DNA of 64,000 bases, from the NCBI RefSeq assembly GCF_034009455.1, contig NZ_CP125380.1, positions 551,501 to 615,500 on the forward strand, given 5' to 3'. The notes below the pieces were generated by a model. The model was not told the origin of the DNA, searched no databases, and was given only the letters and a program-made list of their open reading frames with translations. The first letter of the stretch is position 1, and every line of letters starts with the position of its first letter. Source of the DNA: Pseudomonas sp. P5_109. Lineage in GTDB: Bacteria; Pseudomonadota; Gammaproteobacteria; Pseudomonadales; Pseudomonadaceae. Of the stretch, positions 29,284-37,029 are shown in pieces. The position numbers and the translations under genes were made by a program.

Positions 29284-30144
29284 TTAGGCTTTTGGTGAGC
29301 CCATGCCCTGACCCATCTGCACCGCTGTACCGGCGGTCATTTCTTCAGCCCACTTCACCTGATCCGGCCCGAACAGCACGACGGCGGTCGAACCCAGTTT
29401 GAAGCGACCCAGCTCCGCACCTTTTTCCAGGTGGATCGGCGCGCGTGCGGCTTCGTCGTAGCGGAAGGTTTTCAGCTCGCGCTTCGGCGGCGTCACCAGG
29501 CCGGCCCAGACGGTTTCGATCGACGCCACGATCATCGCGCCCACCAGCACCACGGCCATCGGCCCGCGCTCGGTGTCGAAAATGCACGCCACGCGTTCGT
29601 TGCGGGCGAACAGTTCCGGAACGTTTTCAGCGGTGGTCTGGTTGACCGAGAACAGGCGACCCGGGATGTAGACCATCTCGCGCAGGGTGCCGGCCAACGG
29701 CATGTGCACACGGTGGTAGTCCTTCGGCGACAGGTAGATGGTCGCGAAGTCGCCACCCATGAACGGCGCGGCGTTTGCTGCGTCGCCACCCAACAGTTCC
29801 AGCACGCTGAAGCTGTGACCCTTGGCCTGGAACACGCGGCCGTGTTCGATCGGGCCGAGCTGGCTGATCGCGCCGTCGGCCGGGCTGAGGATCGCGCCCG
29901 GGGTTTCGTCCAGCGGACGGGCGCCGTCTTTCAGCGCGCGGGTGAAGAACGCGTTGAAGTGCTCGTAGGCGGTCAGGTCTTCGACCAGCGCCTGGGACAT
30001 GTCCACTTGATAACGCTTGGCGAACCAGGCGGTAAAGGCATTTTTGAACCAGCGCACGCGGCATTCGGCGATGCAGCCGGCCAGTCGCGAGAGCAGGTTG
30101 TGGGGCAGGAGGTACTGGCTGATGATAAACAGACGCTTGTTCAT
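29284..30144 (-). CDS. psd: Phosphatidylserine decarboxylase proenzyme Psd
   Basis: This pyruvoyl enzyme of 286 aa makes phosphatidylethanolamine at the inner membrane. The self-cleavage motif is L250-G-S252-T, which gives the alpha subunit with its pyruvoyl group. D90 in SPADGA and H144/H147 in HRVHMP complete the likely Asp-His-Ser triad. The ATG at 30144 has AGGA upstream. It is 18 bp after rhdA on the minus strand and probably co-transcribed with it and the HDOD gene. Confidence 0.96.
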   Translation of the reverse strand: MNKRLFIISQYLLPHNLLSRLAGCIAECRVRWFKNAFTAWFAKRYQVDMSQALVEDLTAYEHFNAFFTRALKDGARPLDETPGAILSPADGAISQLGPIEHGRVFQAKGHSFSVLELLGGDAANAAPFMGGDFATIYLSPKDYHRVHMPLAGTLREMVYIPGRLFSVNQTTAENVPELFARNERVACIFDTERGPMAVVLVGAMIVASIETVWAGLVTPPKRELKTFRYDEAARAPIHLEKGAELGRFKLGSTAVVLFGPDQVKWAEEMTAGTAVQMGQGMGSPKA

Positions 30145-30162
30145 TTACTGTCCTTAAAAACC

Positions 30163-30978
30163 TTAGATCTCTACGGGCGTGTCGGGATGGTTACCCCATT
30201 CGCCCCAGGAGCCGGCGTAGCCTTTGACTCGCGGATAACCGAGAGACTTGGCCACCAGATAGGTGAAGCCAGAACGATGGTGGGTCTGGCAGTGGGTAAT
30301 CACTTCTTTGTCTTTGCTGATCCCGAGTTGTTCGAGGATCTGTGGCATGTCGGTACGGATGCGCAACTGACGTGCCTGGTCCATGCCGGCGGTCCATTCG
30401 AAATTGACCGCGCCGGGGATGTGCCCGCCCTTGGCGGCGAGGACTTTTTCGCCGGAATACTCCAGCGGCCCGCGTGCATCCCAGATCGCCAGGTCGGCGG
30501 CGCCGAGACGGCTTTGCAGGTATTCGCGGGTGGCGGTGGGCTCGTCGTGCAAGGTCAGTGAAACAGGGCCGCCCACGGGTGGCGGGATCTGGATCGACAT
30601 GGGCGAACCTTCTGCCAGCCAGGCCGGCAGGCCGCCATCTATATAGTGGTACTTGCTGTGGCCGATGACATCCAGCAACCAGATGAAGCGTCCGGCCCAA
30701 CCGCCGCCTTCGTCGTCATACACCACGTAGACCGCGTCGGGGTTGTGTCCCAGCTCGCCAAACAGCGTTTCGAGTGCTGCCAGCGGGGGCATCAGCCCTG
30801 GGGCCGGAGCCTGGCCGAGCTGCGTGCGCTTCGGATCGACAAAGCGTGCGCCGGGGATGTGCCCCTCGGCGTAGCGGGCGGCACTGGTCAAGTCCACCAG
30901 AATCAGTTCGCGGGCGTCGAGGCGAGGGAGCAAGTCGCTCGGCTCGATCACCAGCGGCAAGCCAGAGAAGTCAGACAT
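30163..30978 (-). CDS. rhdA: Thiosulfate sulfurtransferase RhdA (rhodanese)
   Basis: This two-domain rhodanese of 271 aa has the active-site loop of the Azotobacter/Pseudomonas RhdA type: C230 in HCQTHHRSG. It transfers sulfane sulfur from a donor to a thiophilic acceptor and has been linked to sulfur or iron-sulfur homeostasis in Azotobacter. The frame is open six codons earlier, but the ATG at 30978 (MSDFSGL) has GGAG upstream and gives the same length as A. vinelandii RhdA. It lies between the HDOD gene and psd on the same strand. Confidence 0.94.
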   Translation of the reverse strand: MSDFSGLPLVIEPSDLLPRLDARELILVDLTSAARYAEGHIPGARFVDPKRTQLGQAPAPGLMPPLAALETLFGELGHNPDAVYVVYDDEGGGWAGRFIWLLDVIGHSKYHYIDGGLPAWLAEGSPMSIQIPPPVGGPVSLTLHDEPTATREYLQSRLGAADLAIWDARGPLEYSGEKVLAAKGGHIPGAVNFEWTAGMDQARQLRIRTDMPQILEQLGISKDKEVITHCQTHHRSGFTYLVAKSLGYPRVKGYAGSWGEWGNHPDTPVEI

Positions 30979-31020
30979 GTGAGGTCTCCAGAGCACAAAA
31001 GAGGGGGATTGTAGCGCAGC

Positions 31021-32559
31021 TTATTGGCCTCGGTGGCTAAAGCTGTGCAGGGCTTTTTCAATGCATTGCGCGGTTTTGCCGAAGGCCTGAACGGAAATTT
31101 CCGAAAGCGGCCCGCCGCCCTGATCCGCCACGACGATCATGATCACCCGGCCATTGTTGACCAGCGAGCGCAGCAGCAGGTGTTCGCCACTGAATTGCGA
31201 GCGCAGGCTGTTGGGCAGCAGGGCCGAAAATTGCGCGTTGTTGGCGGGCGTCAGGCGCACCTGGGCCTGTTGCGCGAGCAGCCGTTGCAACACGTTGCTC
31301 TGGCTGACCACGAAGTTCAGCCCGGCCGCTTCCTTCGACAATCCGGCCGTCTGGTGCACGCGCAGGTTGGCGTGGGTGCGGTCGGCCATCAGGATCATCA
31401 CCCGGCGCATGCCGCAGGCCACGAGGGCGTCCCGGGCGGCGATGGTCAAGTGCATGGCGTTGGTGAAGCGACTGGGCTCGACCAGCAGTTCGGCACATTG
31501 CTTGCGCCACTTCGCCAGGTCTTCGGCGGTCGGTGCCGCGGCTGGCAGCAGTCCGGCGTGGATACGGTTCATGCCCCACGGCCAGATCAGCGATTCAGCG
31601 GGGTGCCAGAGGTCAGGCATGGCGTGATAGCGCGCGCTGTTGGCGGCTTGCTGGTGCAGTTGTTGTTGCACCTCATCCATCGGCATTTGCAGGTAAAGGC
31701 TGGTCAGGTACTGCCAGCGCTCACTGTGCGGGCTGTCCCAGGCGTGTTGTGCCGACAGCGCCAGACCGTTGGCCAGCAGCACCGTATTGGCCGGTTGATT
31801 GAGCCAGCGGCGCAGGGTCGGATCGTCATCGAGGCGGTTCTGCTGGCGCAACGGGTGCTCGCTGTCACGGGCGATTCGCAGGACTTTCACCAGCTCCCGC
31901 TGCTCGGCGAGCAACAGGCGATAGCCCTGCTGCACCCAGATCGGCAAGCGCCAGACCTCCACCAGCGCCTGGCCGATGTCCAGCAGGCGTACGCCGAACA
32001 ATTGCTTTTCAACTTTACGTGCCGACTCACCTTTGTGGATGACCCGCAGCTCCCACTCTTCGAGCAGTTTTGGATGAGTCAGCGCCAAAGGCCACAAGGG
32101 CGAAAGAAACAGCAGGCTGCCCCAATGGATGTCCTGCCACAGGCGCGCCAGGCGACTGGCAAAAAAACCGTTGGCCTGTTGCGTGGCGTGCTGGCTGATC
32201 ATCTGCAGCTGACGCAAGGCCTTGGGAATCTCTGAATGGGGTTCGGCGGGCAGGCGCGCGAGCAGCTCTTCGGTGCGCTTCAGGCCGAGGCGATTGATTG
32301 CGATCTCGAGGTTTTCCGCCGGTTCGGTCATGCCGCCATGGGCGTGCCGGTTGGCTTCGCGAATCACGCTCAAGGCCAGGGCGGGGCTGCCTTGCATGAG
32401 GTCGGCGATATCGCGCAGCGAGCTGCGGTTGTTGCGGATGGCCTTGCAGACACGGTCGTGGCTGGCTTGCGGAACGGGAAGGCGTACGCCATCGAGCAGC
32501 TTGACCCAGCCTTCGAGCGTCGTCGGTTTTGGTGTTGGAACGTTCGTTTCGTTAACCAT
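31021..32559 (-). CDS. HDOD-domain signalling protein
   Basis: This protein of 512 aa has an N-terminal HDOD domain (about 20-215, with SPALALSVIREANR and the conserved hydrophobic core) and a C-terminal region (about 340-510) that looks like a GAF-type sensor. HDOD domains lack the catalytic HD residues and act in regulation. No GGDEF or EAL domain is attached. The ATG at 32559 has no clear Shine-Dalgarno sequence. It is divergent from motA (168-bp gap) and leads into rhdA and psd, 42 bp downstream. Its regulatory target is unknown. Confidence 0.8.
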   Translation of the reverse strand: MVNETNVPTPKPTTLEGWVKLLDGVRLPVPQASHDRVCKAIRNNRSSLRDIADLMQGSPALALSVIREANRHAHGGMTEPAENLEIAINRLGLKRTEELLARLPAEPHSEIPKALRQLQMISQHATQQANGFFASRLARLWQDIHWGSLLFLSPLWPLALTHPKLLEEWELRVIHKGESARKVEKQLFGVRLLDIGQALVEVWRLPIWVQQGYRLLLAEQRELVKVLRIARDSEHPLRQQNRLDDDPTLRRWLNQPANTVLLANGLALSAQHAWDSPHSERWQYLTSLYLQMPMDEVQQQLHQQAANSARYHAMPDLWHPAESLIWPWGMNRIHAGLLPAAAPTAEDLAKWRKQCAELLVEPSRFTNAMHLTIAARDALVACGMRRVMILMADRTHANLRVHQTAGLSKEAAGLNFVVSQSNVLQRLLAQQAQVRLTPANNAQFSALLPNSLRSQFSGEHLLLRSLVNNGRVIMIVVADQGGGPLSEISVQAFGKTAQCIEKALHSFSHRGQ

Positions 32560-32630
32560 GGTGGGAGGCGATCATTGTCAACATTACCTGTGCCCGGATG
32601 GGGTCAAATTAGCTTTTCGCCTGAACTGGC

Positions 32631-32657
32631 TATAGTCTGGCGCAGTTTTGCCGATAA
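32631..32657 (+). promoter_or_regulatory. Sigma-28 (FliA) type promoter of motA
   Basis: TATA (32631-32634, preceded by C), 15 bases, then the exact sigma-28 -10 element GCCGATAA (32650-32657). The expected -35 is TAAA, so three of four bases match. It lies 70 bp upstream of motA and indicates flagellar class control. Confidence 0.85.
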
Positions 32658-32726
32658 GTAGAAGAAGAGATTTTTTAACTTCCGAATATGACCTTGAACC
32701 CGACTCAGTAAGTGCTCTCCTAACCT

Positions 32727-33578
32727 ATGGCTAAAATTATCGGCATCATCGTCGTATTCGCGAGCGTGCTCGGCGGATACGTGCTTTCCCACGGCAAGAT
32801 TGCCGCCCTGATCCAGCCTTTCGAGGTCATGATCATCGGCGGTGCTGCCCTCGGCGCATTCCTGCAGGCCAACCCCGGCTACATGACGATGCACGTGCTC
32901 AAGAAGTCCCTGAGCATGTTCAGTTCGCGTTTCAACCATGGCTTCTACCTGGAAGTGCTGGGCCTGATCTACGAGATCCTCAACAAGAGCCGCCGCGAAG
33001 GCATGATGGCCATCGAAGGCGACATCGAAGATGCCGCCGCGAGCCCGATCTTCGCCAAGTACCCGACGGTCCTCAAGGACGAGCGCATGACCGCGTTCAT
33101 CTGCGATTACCTGCGCATCATGTCTTCCGGCAACATGGCCCCGCACGAGTTGGAAGGCCTGTTCGACATGGAGCTGTTCAGCCTCAAGGAAGACCTGGAG
33201 CATCCGTCCCACGCGGTGAACGGTATCGCCGACGCCATGCCCGGTTTCGGTATCGTCGCGGCGGTACTGGGTATCGTGGTGACCATGGCTTCGCTGGGTG
33301 AGGGGGACCAGAAGTCCATCGGCCTGCACGTGGGTGCGGCGCTGGTCGGTACCTTCTTCGGTATTCTCGCCGCCTACGGCTTCTTTGGCCCGCTGGCCCA
33401 TTCCCTGGCCCACGATGCCAAGGAAGAGCTGAACGTCTACGAAGCCATCAAGGCTTCGCTGGTGGCGTCGGCTTCCGGCATGCCGCCATCGCTGGCCGTG
33501 GAGTTCGGGCGCAAGGTCCTGTACCCGGCGCACCGTCCAAGCTTCGCCGAGCTGGAACAAGCGGTTCGTGGTCGATAG
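32727..33578 (+). CDS. motA: Flagellar stator protein MotA
   Basis: This inner-membrane stator subunit of 283 aa has four membrane helices and a large cytoplasmic loop between helices 2 and 3. Conserved regions include MPGFGIVAAVLGIVVTM and the C-terminal GTFFGILAAYGFFGP. With MotB it forms the proton-driven stator that turns the flagellar rotor. It has a sigma-28 promoter upstream. The stop codon (33576-33578) overlaps the first bases of a 160-bp palindrome that fills the gap to motB. Confidence 0.95.
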   Translation: MAKIIGIIVVFASVLGGYVLSHGKIAALIQPFEVMIIGGAALGAFLQANPGYMTMHVLKKSLSMFSSRFNHGFYLEVLGLIYEILNKSRREGMMAIEGDIEDAAASPIFAKYPTVLKDERMTAFICDYLRIMSSGNMAPHELEGLFDMELFSLKEDLEHPSHAVNGIADAMPGFGIVAAVLGIVVTMASLGEGDQKSIGLHVGAALVGTFFGILAAYGFFGPLAHSLAHDAKEELNVYEAIKASLVASASGMPPSLAVEFGRKVLYPAHRPSFAELEQAVRGR

Positions 33579-33736
33579 TGCTCTGTTTCGCAAATACGTT
33601 CCTTTTTTGGCGAGTGACTGTTGTTGCCAGACAAGGCGCCGCGACGAGTCATAGCCCGCTATGGCGAGGAGCGGCAACGCCGTATGGCGACAACAGGCAC
33701 CGTCAAAAAGGAACAATATTTGTGAAACAGAGCACT
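33577..33736. repeat. 160-bp near-perfect palindrome between motA and motB
   Basis: The outer 13 bases are an exact inverted repeat (AGTGCTCTGTTTC / GAAACAGAGCACT). Pairing continues, with mismatches, through TTCCTTTTT / AAAAAGGAA and TGTTGTTGCC / GGCGACAACA to the centre at 33656/33657 (ATAGC CC GCTAT). The whole motA-motB gap is this element, and the left end overlaps the motA stop. No coding frame is seen in it. It could be a non-autonomous mobile element or an RNA hairpin affecting motB. Confidence 0.85.
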
Positions 33737-33740
33737 CTCC

Positions 33741-34769
33741 ATGGAAAATAATCAGCCGATTATTATCAAGCGCGTCAAGCGCATTGCCGGTGGGCATCAC
33801 GGGGGCGCATGGAAAATCGCCTTCGCCGACTTCGCCACGGCGATGATGGCGTTCTTCCTGGTGTTGTGGCTGCTGTCCACCGCCACGCCGGAACAGAAGA
33901 TCGCCATCGCCGGTTACTTCAAGGACCCGATCGGCTTTTCCGAAAGCGGCACGCCGTACATCATCGATCTGGGCGGCACGCCGACCCTGGCGCCGGAAAA
34001 CACTCTCAACCCCGAGGTCAAGTCCCAGCCACAGCCGGACAAGGTCACCGTCGATACCGATCAGGTCGAAGGCATGGCCGAGCAGGTTGAAAAGGAGCGC
34101 CTCGAACTGTTGCTGCAAGAACTGCAGAACAAGGTTGACGAGAACCCGCAGCTGCAGAAGTTCAAGGACCAGATCCTGTTCGAAATCACCCCGGACGGCC
34201 TGCGTATCCAGATCATGGACGCGGAAAACCGGCCGATGTTCGACTCGGGTTCGGCCCGTCTGAAACCGTATTTCGAAGACATCCTGTTGGCCATGGCCGA
34301 CACCATCAAGGCGGTGCCGAACAAGATCAGCATCAGCGGCCACACCGATGCCAAACCGTACACCGGCTCCGGTGATTTCGGCAACTGGGAGCTCTCGGCC
34401 AACCGTGCCAACGCCGCACGGCGTGCGCTGGTGGCGGGCAGTTATCCGGAAGCGCAGGTGGCGCGCGTGGTTGGTTATGCCTCGTCGGCCCTGTTTGACC
34501 GCGAGCATCCGTTCAACCCGGTGAACCGCCGTATCGACATCGTCGTGCTGACCAAGAAAGCCCAGCGTGCGATCGAAGGTTCACAAGGCGCGGAGCCTGC
34601 TCCTGATGCACCGCAAGGTTCGGCTGCTCCGCAAGCCACACCGGCTGTACCGGTCGACCCGAACGCGTTGCCGGCGGACAAGGAACCGCTGCCGGCCCAC
34701 GAACTGCGCGAGCGTCTGAACCTGTTCGACGACCCGGCACCGAAACCGGCTGAACCGCCCAAGCAGTGA
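33741..34769 (+). CDS. motB: Flagellar stator protein MotB
   Basis: This stator protein of 342 aa has one membrane helix, with the proton-carrying aspartate D30 in FADFATAMMAFF. A periplasmic plug/linker leads to a C-terminal OmpA-like peptidoglycan-binding domain (about 160-275, with SGHTDAKPY). The tail from about 285 is Pro/Ala-rich. It is the partner of MotA, just upstream. The ribosome-binding site (GAGCACTCTCC) is weak and is formed by the end of the palindrome, so motB translation may depend on that hairpin or on read-through from motA. Confidence 0.95.
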   Translation: MENNQPIIIKRVKRIAGGHHGGAWKIAFADFATAMMAFFLVLWLLSTATPEQKIAIAGYFKDPIGFSESGTPYIIDLGGTPTLAPENTLNPEVKSQPQPDKVTVDTDQVEGMAEQVEKERLELLLQELQNKVDENPQLQKFKDQILFEITPDGLRIQIMDAENRPMFDSGSARLKPYFEDILLAMADTIKAVPNKISISGHTDAKPYTGSGDFGNWELSANRANAARRALVAGSYPEAQVARVVGYASSALFDREHPFNPVNRRIDIVVLTKKAQRAIEGSQGAEPAPDAPQGSAAPQATPAVPVDPNALPADKEPLPAHELRERLNLFDDPAPKPAEPPKQ

Positions 34770-34772
34770 CCG

Positions 34773-34806
34773 ACAAAAAAGCCGACAGCGATGTCGGCTT
34801 TTTTGT
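34773..34806. terminator. Bidirectional terminator between motB and the TIR/caspase operon
   Basis: A 15-bp perfect stem (ACAAAAAAGCCGACA / TGTCGGCTTTTTTGT) with a 4-base loop. A-tracts and T-tracts at the two ends make it usable on both strands: it ends motAB from the left and the TIR operon from the right. Confidence 0.92.
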
Positions 34807-34832
34807 GCGGGTTTCACTGGTAGGGGTATGTC

Positions 34833-34937
34833 TCCTGTGGGAGCCAGCTTGCTGGCGATGGTCGTTAACGATTACGCGTACTGTCTGGAATCACTCGGCG
34901 AGCTTGAATCCATCGCCGGCAAGCCGGCTCCTACAGG
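34833..34937. repeat. REP pair, family C
   Basis: Copies of the GGAGCCAGCTTGCTGGCGAT / ATCGCCGGCAAGCCGGCTCC type in inverted orientation enclose about 50 bases. It lies between motB and the convergent TIR gene, at the border of the accessory operon. Confidence 0.88.
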
Positions 34938-34969
34938 TTCTGGGCAAGAGAGCGGGGAGTGGAGCGTCG

Positions 34970-35461
34970 TCAGAAGCCCCGGATGATTCGGGACTTGAGG
35001 TCAGCGTGAAAGCGATCCGCATTGGATTTGTTAACGCTGCGCGCCGACTCGCTACCGGTCACCGATTGCAGTCCCATCGCACGCTTTTGTGTCGCTTCGT
35101 TGCGATAGGCATCGATAAAGAACTCGATGTCCCGATCGTTGGTCAGCTTCGGCCACTTGTCCAGGTACAGCGGTAGCTCGGTGGGGCCGGTCTTGAACGA
35201 GCAGATGCGTCGGTTGGTGATGGTCGCCTCGCCGATTTCGAACGGCACCCACCAGGACAGCGCGGTTTTCTCCGACACCACCGCCAGCAGGTGCGTGCAT
35301 TCGCTGATGTTGCGGGTGATCACGCCGGTGATGTCGTCGGTGGTCTGGGATTCGGCATCCAGTACGTCGAGGTAGGTCTTGATGTTGGCCTGGATCAGGC
35401 GCGCGTTGATTTTGACCGCGTAGGCGCGGTCCATGTGGCGGTAGCTGATAAACACTGACAT
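34970..35461 (-). CDS. TIR-domain protein 2 (TIR_2-like) of the TIR/caspase operon
   Basis: This protein of 163 aa opens with a TIR betaA strand, FISYR (4-8), and carries SWWVPFEIGEA at 69-79 with E75 or E78 as the probable catalytic glutamate of NADase-type TIR domains. Its family differs from the first TIR protein of the operon. There is no signal peptide or membrane segment. The start at 35461 shares one base with the caspase-like gene stop (TGATG), so translation is coupled; longer in-frame starts lie inside that gene. It is the last gene of the operon. Possible roles are a second signal maker, an effector or a regulator. Confidence 0.8.
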   Translation of the reverse strand: MSVFISYRHMDRAYAVKINARLIQANIKTYLDVLDAESQTTDDITGVITRNISECTHLLAVVSEKTALSWWVPFEIGEATITNRRICSFKTGPTELPLYLDKWPKLTNDRDIEFFIDAYRNEATQKRAMGLQSVTGSESARSVNKSNADRFHADLKSRIIRGF

Positions 35462-36420
35462 CAGAAATGTCCCTTGATCGCGAGTTCGCGGTAATAGGCG
35501 CCGAGGGCAGTGAGGCGGCAGCCGGTGGCGTGGATGGCGGCGTAGTACATGTGTTCGGCGTCCACCGGTTCGACCAGGCTGTGGCGATTGCACTTTTGCA
35601 ACTGGGCGAACACCTCGCCCTGTTCCGGGTTGAACTCGGGTTCGGTGGGTTCAAAGCTGGGGGCGAGGGGGTACACCGACTCGGCTTCGGCAAACCATTC
35701 GGGGAGTTTGCGCAGGATCTCCTTGGGGATCAGCGGCGAAACCTCGCGCAGGGAAATGAACTGCGAGACATTGGTCTTGAACACCGGGCGCTGTTCCCAG
35801 GCATCCAGGGCATTGTCGACAAAAGAATAAAGGCTGCCGGGGGTGATCTTGCCCAGGATGTTCGCCGCTCCGCCGTGCAGGGCCTGGAGCAGCAATCCGG
35901 TGAACACACCGTGCTGCGCGCCCTCCATCGCCGGTTCTTCCTTTTTGCAGGCGGTCAGGATGGTCATGCCTTCGCCGACCACGCTGCCTTCACTGCGCAA
36001 GGCGCGCAGTTCGCCGGCCGAGCCGCTCTGGCAACAATCGAGAATGATCACCTTGTTTTTGATCTTGGTGGCTTTGCTCGCCCAGTTGAGGATGTCGCTG
36101 AGGCGAATCCCGTCCTTGGCGCTCTTGTAGTCCTGCGGTATCAACATGCCTTCGTCGGTATCGGTGTCGAAGCTGCCGTGGCCAGCGAAATACAGCAGCG
36201 CGACATTGCAGTCCCCGGAAAACAGCTCGCGGATCTGGTCTTCGAGCTTTTCCCGGCTCAGGTAGTCCTCGGCGGAAGTCAGTACGATGTTCTTGAAGTT
36301 CGGATCGCCATTGGCGTCGGTCTTCAGCACCGAGGCCATGGCCATGGCGTCATTGCTGCAACCGCTCAGGCGCGAAACGTGGGTGTAGTCGTTGATGCCG
36401 ATAAACAGTCCCTTGCGCAT
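35461..36420 (-). CDS. Caspase-like peptidase (C14 family), TIR/caspase operon
   Basis: This protein of 319 aa has an N-terminal caspase p20-type domain (about 1-215). It starts with MRKGLFIGINDY; the catalytic histidine is H81 in YFAGHGSF, and the cysteine is C130 in ILDCCQSG. The C-terminal 100 residues have no family I can name. No signal peptide is seen. The ATG at 36420 follows the first TIR gene by 2 bp, and its stop overlaps the second TIR gene. In TIR-caspase immunity a TIR-made nucleotide switches on the protease, which then kills or stalls the cell. I infer a similar role here. Confidence 0.85.
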   Translation of the reverse strand: MRKGLFIGINDYTHVSRLSGCSNDAMAMASVLKTDANGDPNFKNIVLTSAEDYLSREKLEDQIRELFSGDCNVALLYFAGHGSFDTDTDEGMLIPQDYKSAKDGIRLSDILNWASKATKIKNKVIILDCCQSGSAGELRALRSEGSVVGEGMTILTACKKEEPAMEGAQHGVFTGLLLQALHGGAANILGKITPGSLYSFVDNALDAWEQRPVFKTNVSQFISLREVSPLIPKEILRKLPEWFAEAESVYPLAPSFEPTEPEFNPEQGEVFAQLQKCNRHSLVEPVDAEHMYYAAIHATGCRLTALGAYYRELAIKGHF

Positions 36421-36422
36421 GG

Positions 36423-36830
36423 TTACACCGCCGTATGCTGGCGAATCGCGCTGATGATGCTGTTGGTGTTCCACGCACACTCGGCATGCGCCGCATCACG
36501 CACCACCGTGGAGATGCGCTCGGCACCGAACGGCTTGATCGCGATGATCACCTTGCCCATGCGCTTGGCGATCTCGATTTCCTTGTTGATCCACTTGCTG
36601 TAGGTGGAATACATGCCGGCCATGATCAATACCGCCGAACACGGGCGGATCTTGTTTTCGATGGCCTCCTCAAGTTGTTTGTCGGTTTTCGCGCCAACAA
36701 TCGGGTTTTCTGGCGGTACCGAAAAATTCTTGTACGTAAAACCCGGCTTGGCGTTGAGCAAGCGCACGAGATTGTCGTGGGCGTCGGAGTAGTTCCACGA
36801 GTGGCTGATGAACAGATGGTAGGTTTGCAT
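36423..36830 (-). CDS. TIR-like (DUF1863 / ThsB-type) protein 1 of the TIR/caspase operon
   Basis: This protein of 135 aa matches the MTH538 TIR-like (DUF1863) family used by ThsB proteins of Thoeris systems. It has FISHSW (7-12), KNFSVPPENPI (34-44), the likely catalytic E84 in KWINKEIEIAK and the family's end motif AWNTNSIISAI (119-129). ThsB proteins sense phage infection and make cyclic ADP-ribose-type signals. It is the first gene of the operon, with GAGGG upstream of the ATG. No obvious promoter was found; the nearest upstream gene, rsgA, ends about 200 bp away and reads toward it on the same strand. Confidence 0.85.
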   Translation of the reverse strand: MQTYHLFISHSWNYSDAHDNLVRLLNAKPGFTYKNFSVPPENPIVGAKTDKQLEEAIENKIRPCSAVLIMAGMYSTYSKWINKEIEIAKRMGKVIIAIKPFGAERISTVVRDAAHAECAWNTNSIISAIRQHTAV

Positions 36831-37029
36831 GGGTGTCCCTCGGAGTCGCTGGAGTGCGAAGAGGGTCTGAAACTAGGCTATTGGCGGGCGGCTACAAGGG
36901 GATGTGGCTTAAAGAGAAATGCCCTACAAGCGCCCGTGCGGGTGTCTTACAGAAAGGTCTGATGTTTAAAACGGGGGAAGATCCGGCGCCGGCCAGCCCC
37001 GCTGGAAGCGGAGCGGTCGGCACGCCTGT
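36831..37029. other. Gap between rsgA and the TIR/caspase operon
   Basis: The 199 bases hold no gene. They contain short GC-rich inverted repeats but no T-run terminator on the minus strand after rsgA and no convincing -35/-10 pair for the TIR operon. Read-through from rsgA into the operon is therefore possible. Confidence 0.4.
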
